Source of the DNA: Glycine soja
Lineage: Eukaryota; Streptophyta; Magnoliopsida; Fabales; Fabaceae
Direction of reading: 5' to 3'
Assembly: GCF_004193775.1 (NCBI RefSeq)
Contig: NC_041021.1
Span: forward strand, 3,730,001 to 3,794,000
DNA: 64,000 nt
This document shows positions 57,159 through 64,000 of the stretch, in pieces. The position numbers and the translations under genes were made by a program. Each line of letters begins with the position of its first letter. The first letter of the stretch is position 1. The notes below the pieces were generated by a model that searched no databases, was not told where the DNA came from, and saw nothing but the letters and a program-made list of their open reading frames with translations.

Positions 57159-58269
57159 TGTTGAACAAATGGCCTCAGTTATCTTAAGAAGGGGGGGTTG
57201 AATTAAGATAACAAGAACTATTCCCCAATTAAAATTTCACTCTCTCTTTTTGGATTAACAATGCACCCTTAACATGAATTACTCAAAAGACAATTCCAAA
57301 TAAACTTATTTCAAGCCAAAGATAAATAGCAATAAATAAAAGAAGTTTAAGGGAAGAGAGAAATGAAAACTTGATTTATACTGGTTCGGCCACTTCCCGT
57401 GTCTACGTCCAATCCTCAAGCAACCCACTTGAGATTTTCCACTCTCTTTGTAAAACTCCTTTTACAAAGTCTGAACTGCACAGGGACAACCCTTCCCTTG
57501 TGTTCAAGAATCCTTTACAACATGAGACCCTCGGTCTCTTAATCCCTTTTCAGAAGTAAGAAGAAGAGAAGAAGAAATCTCTCTTGAAAGAGATTGATTG
57601 TACAATAAAGATCAATCACAATTCCTTATTGAATATGCAAGTGTTTGACCAATGAATCTTTGAGAGGATAAGACATTTCAATTCAAAAAAACTCTCTTAA
57701 TCTTTTGAGAGGATAAAACTTTTTTAGCAATCAAAACTCTCTCTAATTCGTGTTTCCAAGTCACATATAAATAAAGACCTTTGATGGTCATTCATAAACC
57801 ATTTGAATAGATGTGACTCTTGAAAGTTATTTTCAGAAAATCTCCTCTGGTAATCGATTACAGGATTTGTGTAATCGATTACAGGTTTTAAAATTTGAAT
57901 TAAAATGTTTATTAACTGTTGGTAATCGATTACCAATATTGTGCAATCAATTACACAGTCTAAAATTTTAATTCAAATTTTTAATAGCTGTTGTAAACAT
58001 TTTTGGCCACTAGTAATCGATTACATCCTTTGGTAATCGATTACCAGAGAGTAAATCTTTTGAAAAACACTTTTTAACTTAAATTACTTGGCCAAACCTT
58101 TTGCTATATCAAATAGGAATTCCATTCCTAACATACTAGTGATCATCTTGATGTTGTGGCTTGTATTCTTGAATCATTGTCTTGAATTTAAACTTGAAAA
58201 GCCCATTTGCATCATTTGCATCAAATCATCATGATCATCATCAAACAACCAAAGTCATTTGCTTCTATA
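57159..58269 (+). mobile_element. Solo LTR, shorter relative of the TAATCGATTA family (copy D)
   Basis: An exact 5-bp duplication TGTTA stands at 57154-57158 and 58270-58274. It starts TGTTGAACAAATGGCCTCAG, parallel to copy C, and ends TTGCTTCTATA. Paired palindromes TAATCGATTA occur at 57850-58045. With 1111 bp and many changes it is a distinct subfamily. It landed on the first five bases of the gypsy LTR that follows. Confidence 0.88.
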
Positions 58270-59601
58270 TGTTATTCATGAGTTATTAATGTATTGAAAA
58301 TTTGCAAGAAAATAGAAATGTGCCTCCAATTTATGGTTCTTTTTGTGGAAATTGTAAATATTTTCATTCTTGTGTGATTTTATAGAGTAGAAACTCCATT
58401 TTTGAGATCTAATGTTGAATTCCACTCAGTTTGTAAGCTAAAGAAGAGAAGGTGCAAAAAGTTGCTGATAAACTCGCTTAGCGAGGTAGATTGGCTAAGC
58501 GAGCCTCATCCGCTTAGCAAGGCATCCAACTCACTTAGCTGATGCGAAACAATAGAAGAGGATAAGTCAGAGATCAGTGTGCTCAGCATGGAGCTAGCTC
58601 GCCCAGCGAGGACGTTGTCTCTTCTCGCGCTTAGTGCGCCCAAACTCGCTTAGCGGATTTTCACTTATTCTTGCTCGACGAGACATGCTCGCTGAGCAAG
58701 CCTTTGTGTGCTTAGAAGTCCAAGAGCCTTTAAAACACTGAGTTGGCAGAAAACCAAAGGTGACCACCACAACCACAGTCTAGCCAACCATCTACTATGT
58801 GAAAAAAAGAGAGAAGAAGGGCAGAGAGGCTGGAGAAGACATTCTCCTTTATCTTTTTTCCATTTTCTTTCTCCAAAAACATTCCTTTGTAGTTTGTATG
58901 AAGCTTTGCTTGTAATAGAAGGCTAGAACTTCTTGGTTGGGGAGTAAACTACTGAAAACTCTTGATGTAATGTTCTAACTATCTATTTAATGTTATTTTT
59001 TGGTGTTCTTTGCTTCTATCTGCACTTATTTTACATGCTTGTGGCTTGATCATCCATTTGTATGTTTGATTTTTTAGTGTTGGGAAATGTTTTAAAACCT
59101 TAGAACTTGATAGAGCAAGCTAGAGGCATGTGCGTCTAGGAATAGAATGTTGTAATCTAGTATGTTTTACATTGTATGCCTACTGCAACTCTTTTAGAAT
59201 GAGTTTGTTGAGGAATCAAGAACAAAAGCTAAGAGAGTTAGGCTCATTCATGTGAGGAATCATGGTCTGAGTATTTTCTCTATGTAAGAATGCTAGAATA
59301 ACGTTAAATAGAGAAAAACCTTTTTATACGGAAAGAGAAATTTCAGTAGGAAACTCCCCGACATTTTTATCTTGATATTTATCGCATTTTACAATTTTGA
59401 GTATTTTACCATTGTCTAAGTAGTTTAATATTGGAGAAAACTTATTTACCATTCAATCTTTACTTTGTTTCAAAGTTAAAAAGTGTTTACATACTGAATA
59501 TACATAGTCTAGGTGAAATAAATTCCTTGTGGATACGATACTCAGTCTTAGCGTTTTATATACTACTTGTGCGAATTGGTACACTTGCCGAGGGTTCAAC
59601 A
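58270..59601 (+). repeat. 5' LTR of the plus-strand gypsy element
   Basis: Starts TGTTATTCATGAG and ends GAGGGTTCAACA. Carries a GCTTAGCGAG cluster at 58468-58710. 1332 bp. Its reverse complement resembles 52549-53783. Confidence 0.85.
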
Positions 59602-59607
59602 AGTTTT

Positions 59608-59621
59608 TGGCGCCATTGTCG
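59608..59621 (+). other. Primer-binding site of the gypsy element
   Basis: TGGCGCCATTGTCG, six bases after the LTR end. TGGCGCC-type sites are usual in Athila/Tat-like plant elements. Confidence 0.75.
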
Positions 59622-59765
59622 CTGAATTTTCTTTCCACTTAGATTGTGTAAGTCAGTGTGGAAACATTAATTCTTTATTCTTTGATTTTTTTTCTTGTGA
59701 ATATTTTTAATTCAAATTTTATCTCTTGACTTGGTTAACTGCTGCTCTGTTTAGTTGCTTCTTGT

Positions 59766-62230
59766 ATGCGAGGTAAAACTCCAGTAGGGGATTTAGCTCC
59801 ATTAGATTTGGAGATTGAAGTTACTTGCAGGAGAAACAACGCAGAAAAAAGGAGCAAGGCGTTACAAGAGAGGACAACAAATTCAAGGGGCGAGAGAACA
59901 CTTTTGTCTGAATCTTCATCATCATTTCCAACACACTTAAAAGAGTCTAAAGTTGGTGCATCCGAAGCTCACATCATGGCAGGCGATCAACCGTGGAGGG
60001 TAACTTTTAAAGACTATTCCAGCTCCACCAAGCCGCAGTTTTTCACAAGTATTACGCGACCAGAAGTCCAAGCAAACAATATTTCCTATCCGCACTCCTT
60101 GATTCATCTGATTCAAGGAAATCTTTTTCATGGTCTTCCTAGTGAAGACCCTTATGCACACCTAGCAACTTATATAGAGATTTGCAACACAGTGAAGATA
60201 GCAAGGGTGCCGGAAGATGCTATTAGATTGAATCTGTTTTCATTCTCTCTAGCGGGTGAAGCTAAGAGATGGTTGCAATCTTTCAAGGGAAATAGTCTAA
60301 AGACATGGTAGGAAGTGGTAGACAAATTCTTGAAGAAATATTTCCCTAAATCCAACACAGATGAAGGCAAAGTAGCAATTTCCCCATTTCATCAATTCCC
60401 GAATGAGTCTTTGAGTGAAGCTTTAGAACGATTCCATGGATTGCTGCGAAAGACACCGACTCACGGATTCACTGAACCCATTTAACTGAATATATTCCTT
60501 GATGGTTTGAGGCCGCAGTCCAAACAGTTGTTAGATGCTTCAGCCGAAGGGAAGATTAAGTTGAAGACTCCAGAGGAAGCAATGGAGCTCATTGAGAACA
60601 TGGCAGCTAGTGATCACGCTATTTTGCATGATAGGACACCCACACCCGCCAAAAGAAGTCTGTTGGAGCTTTCTTCACAAGACGCATTGTTGGCTCAGAA
60701 CAAGCTGTTAGCCAAACAACTTGAATCACTCACGGAGACACTTAGCAAATTGCCAACACAACTGTAAGCAGCTCAACCACCTCACTTAGCAGTTATACAG
60801 GTTGGAGGCTGCAGTATTTGAAGAGATGCTCATGAATCTGGTTATTGTATAGCCCAAGATGATGCAACTAAAGAGGTAAATTACATGGGAAATCAAAACA
60901 AACCTGGATTTCATTCAGGAGGTTTTTCAGGCTACCAACAAGGAGGAAATTTCAATCAAAATCAAGGTCAAGGGTGGTGATCTCATCCAGGCAATCAGTT
61001 CAACAAGGAGCAAGGAGGACCTTCCAACAGACCTCCTAATCAAGGGCCTAACTTGTATGAGAGAACCACCAAGCTGGAAGGCACTTTGGCTCAGTTTATG
61101 CAAATCTCAATTTCCAAAGAACCTGGAAATCCAAGTGGGGCAGTTGGCCAAACAAATAGCTGAGAATTCTTCTAGAGTTTTCAGAGCTAATACAAAAAAG
61201 AATCCCAAAGAAGAGTGCAAAGCTGTTATCACTAGAAGCAAAAGGGAATTAGTTATGGAGAATGAGAGTAGGACCAATAAAGAAGAGGAGTTAGAAGCTG
61301 AGAAAGAAAAAGAAAAAGAAAAAGAGGAAGATCAGACGAAGGAGAGAAAAATAAATGAAGTTGATGAGGAAGAAGAGGAGAAAAATAACAGAAAGAGAGA
61401 TAGTGAAGGGGATGAGAGACAAGAGAGCACGAGAAAAAGACAAAGAGTAAGCTGGTGAGGGAAAAGAAAAATGAGGTTGTCCCTAATTCAGAAAGGGAAG
61501 CACCATATCCTTTGGTGCCGTCTAAAAAAGACAAGGAGCGATACTTTGTTCGTTTCCTTGATATTTGCAAGAAATTGGAAATCACTATTCCTTTTGGAGA
61601 AGCCTTACAACAGATGCCACTCTACACAAAATTTCTCAAAGATCTGCTAACCAAGAAGCACAAGTATACCCACAGTGACAACATTGTGGTGGAAGGCAAT
61701 TGCAATGCAGTTATTCAGAGGATCCTTCCACCAAAATACAAGGATCCAGGGAGTGTCACTATCCCATGCTCAATTGGTGTTGTGTCAGTTGGAAAGACAC
61801 TTAATGATTTAGGGGCCAGCATAAATTTAATGCCCTATCCATGTGCAGAAGGATAGGAAATTTGGAGATTCTACCAACTAGAATGACACTACAGTTAGCA
61901 GATTGCTCAATCACAAGGCCATATGGTGTAGTGGAAGATGAATTGGTCAAAATGCGTCACTTCACATTCCCAGCTGATTTTCTGGTCATGGACATAGAAG
62001 AAGATGTTGAGATTCCATTTATCCTAGGCTGCCCATTCATGTTGACAGCCAAATGCATGGTTGATATGGGAAAGGCTAACCTAGAAATAAGCGTTGATGA
62101 TCAAAAGGTTACCCTCAATTTATTTGATTCAGTGAAGCATCCAAATGACCACAAGGCCTATTTCAAGGTAGAGAAGGTTGAACATGAGGCAGCTATGATG
62201 GCTAGGGCTAAGGTATCACAGGACCCTTAG
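59766..62230 (+). pseudogene. Gypsy Gag-protease, broken by stops and frameshifts
   Basis: Gag starts MRGKTPVGDLAPLDLEIEVT. It contains the retrotransposon capsid region (PYAHLATYIEICNTVKI, FSFSLAGEAKRWLQSF, then FLKKYFPKSNT and ERFHGLLRKTPTHGF). In-frame stops lie at 60309, 60484 and 60765. A Gly/Gln-rich stretch and QVGQLAKQIAE follow. After frameshifts comes an acidic Lys/Glu-rich linker (61255-61450). The aspartic protease has LNDLGASINLMPYP (about 61800-61845) and, one frame over, FILGCPFMLTAKCMVDMGKA, where the usual Gly-Arg-Pro is Gly-Cys-Pro. Coding signal ends at 62230 and is followed by TGGGAGGCAACCCAACTTTT. This phrase normally follows the end of the coding region in such elements. 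Confidence 0.85.
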
Positions 62231-62459
62231 AGGTATCGAACATCAAGCTAGTGACATTAAAGAAGCTGTTACTGGGAGGCAACCCAACTTTTTCTTACTT
62301 TTCTTAGTCATTTTTTATGTGTTTAATGCATGTAGTTAGGTTTTGTTCACTTAAGACTGCTTGAGTAGAGTGTTAAAGCATGTTTTTAATGAGAAAGGGG
62401 TTAGCCACAAGCTTTTTTGAAGCTAAGGATGAGAAATAACTTTTAGAAAAAATTTCAGT

Positions 62460-64000
62460 CATCCAACTCGCTCAATGCGATACCCACGCTAAGCGAGTAA
62501 TACTCTTGCTAAGCATGCCAACTCCCATCTATTGGTTGTTGGGGTCTCTCTAAGTAAGACAGTTGCGCTAAGCCCAAAACCTTCTCGGGTTGTGCATTTA
62601 TTGAAATTGGGCTAAGTGAGTCATCTCGCTAAGCGCAACATAGTTTCTCGTTAAGTGCATCTGTGCGCTAAGCGCAAAAGTCTCTCTTGAATGGAAATTA
62701 CACTAAGTGAGACCATCTCGCTAAGTGCCGCCCCACTACTGCATCCTCATTCATTTAATCCACTGAGTGAGCCATGGCCCGCTTAGCGAAAGTTTCAGAC
62801 CAATCAGAGCTACAAAACTCGCTAAGCGCGCATTTGCACACTAAGCCCAAGAATCTCTCGGGTTCTCAATTCTATGGAATTGGGCTAAGCAAGTTAGTCT
62901 CGCTAAGCGCATGAATTTAAATTCTAAAAATTCAAATGTCATAGAGTGCTCGCTTAGTGAGTCACGCGTGCTTAGCGAGCAGATCAAAACTGGAAAAGAA
63001 AAACATAACTGCCTTAGGGCAGTTACATTTTAAAAAATTATTATAACTGCACCTCATCATTTCTTCTGCACTTATTTGTACTGTGCTCACACTTGCATTC
63101 TGCTTCTTGCATCTCTGCTTTCACTTCATCTCTACAATCCAAGTAAGTTTCCTTTTACTTCTCTTGTTTATTTTCAATTTTTGAATAGAGGACTTGAAGA
63201 ATTTTGTTTTGATTATGTAAGTTGTGGATTATGATGATTGTTAGTTCTCTATATAGTGAGGTTGATGTTAGGACTATAATGTAGGTTGTAATGTGGTTTT
63301 ATTTAAGGGTTAAGTCTCAAGCTTCCTAACATGAATAGTGGCTTAGGGAGTTGAGGCTAAGAAGCCCCAATTTTTGGATTTTTCAATGAACTCGCTAAGT
63401 GAGCCCCGACCGCTAAGCAAGTTCATCCAATTTGATGAATTTTTGGGTTTTCTGATGAACACGCTAAGCAAGCGATGCTCCGCTAAGCTAGTTCACCAAT
63501 TTGTTTAAATTTTCTGTATTTTCGTATGAACTCGCTAAGCCACTACACTACGGCTTAGCGAGCCTTTGAATTTCTGTCTTTTATTTCTGGGTTTGCATCA
63601 ACTCGCTAAGTCGGCCATCCGCGCTTAGCGAGTATACTTAGTTGAGTCTGATACTTAGAGGCTTTTTGTATTCCTATCGCGGCTAAGTGAGCCATGCTCG
63701 CTAAGCCCAAAAGTGCCTCTGGAATAAAATTGGGCTAAGCGAGTCTGTCTCGCTAAGCCCAAGGTAATTTAGTTTCTGTAGGTTTTGTTCATGCGCTAAG
63801 CGAGCCATGCTCGCTAAGCGCAAATACCTCTCTGTTCTAGAATAAGGCTTAGCGAGCTTGTCTCGCTAAGCCCTTAGTGTTGGCAGTAGTCAGTCCTGCT
63901 AAGCACTCACTGGCGCTAAGCCTAGATAGTATGTCGAGCTAAGCGCGCCCTGCACGCTAAGTGCAATTAGCTCTTCGTCTGAGAATAAAGGTTAGCAAGT
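62460..64000 (+). repeat. Dispersed GCTAAGCGAG/CTCGCTTAGC repeat field
   Basis: Dozens of copies of a short partly palindromic motif (CTCGCTAAGCG, GCTTAGCGAG, CGCTAAGCCCAA) occur in pairs about 20-30 bp apart, with pairs recurring every 60-100 bp. Typical pair: CGCTAAGCGAGCCATGCTCG then CTAAGCGCAA at about 63795-63822. The same motif is found in both gypsy LTRs. No reading frame crosses it. Confidence 0.85.

Larger units (their letters stand above)
58270..64000 (+). mobile_element. Ty3/gypsy (Athila/Tat-like) element, 5' part, runs past the window end
   Basis: 5' LTR 58270-59601, primer-binding site at 59608, broken gag-protease 59766-62230, then a long non-coding stretch full of GCTAAGCGAG-type repeats to the window end. 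No reverse transcriptase or integrase appears in the 1.77 kb after the protease. It sits in the older minus-strand member of the same family; the pre-insertion flank ends CACTGTTGAT. Its far end and target duplication lie outside the window. Confidence 0.85.

Noticed and set aside
62460..64000. Possible CRISPR-like array because of short repeats at regular spacing
   Set aside because: The repeats are variable, in both orientations, and inside a plant gypsy element.

Overview
This window is plant nuclear DNA, AT-rich, with intron-split genes in a sea of transposable elements. A legume, most likely soybean (Glycine), is the best guess. Reasons: a chalcone-reductase-type aldo-keto reductase gene; an ERN-like AP2/ERF gene; several Copia LTRs studded with the palindrome TAATCGATTA; and Ty3/gypsy elements filled with GCTAAGCGAG-type repeats. 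These recall soybean repeat families from memory; nothing was searched.

Four host gene models are supported. (1) 6047-7132, plus strand: single-exon 361-aa protein with about six membrane segments. (2) 26741-27745, minus strand: single-exon 334-aa AP2/ERF factor, closest in look to group V/ERN. (3) 42321-45026, plus strand: four-exon aldo-keto reductase whose frame is complete except for a TAG stop in exon 2. (4) 47916-49869, plus strand: two-exon 198-aa protein with one membrane segment. They share no obvious pathway.

Layout. 0.3-2.3 kb: CACTA-like element carrying gene fragments, one recognisable as the start of a NET1/NAB actin-binding gene. 2.3-5.6 kb: simple repeats and a MITE. 5.6-7.4 kb: gene 1. 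9.4-10.3 kb: tandem duplication. 11.3-14.8 kb: complete but inactivated hAT element with an 8-bp target-site duplication (TSD). 14.9-16.5 kb: large inverted repeat with arms of about 600 bp. 16.5-17.3 kb: LINE remnant on minus. 20.4-25.5 kb: LINE remnant on plus, split by two LTR insertions; one is a 2.56-kb Copia element with an open 628-codon frame lacking integrase and most of reverse transcriptase. 26-30 kb: MITE, gene 2 and a hAT-type MITE. 31-38.6 kb: two solo LTRs with TSDs, a CACTA end and an LTR fragment. 38.6-41.6 kb: decayed MULE. 42-50 kb: genes 3 and 4. 50.6-64 kb: Copia remnants in inverted arrangement, then a minus-strand gypsy element broken by two Copia LTRs and by a second, plus-strand gypsy element that runs off the window.

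Six intact insertions besides the hAT and Copia elements were recognised by exact TSDs next to TG...CA or terminal inverted repeat ends, so their boundaries are base-precise. No tRNA, rRNA, CRISPR array or bacterial-type feature was seen.
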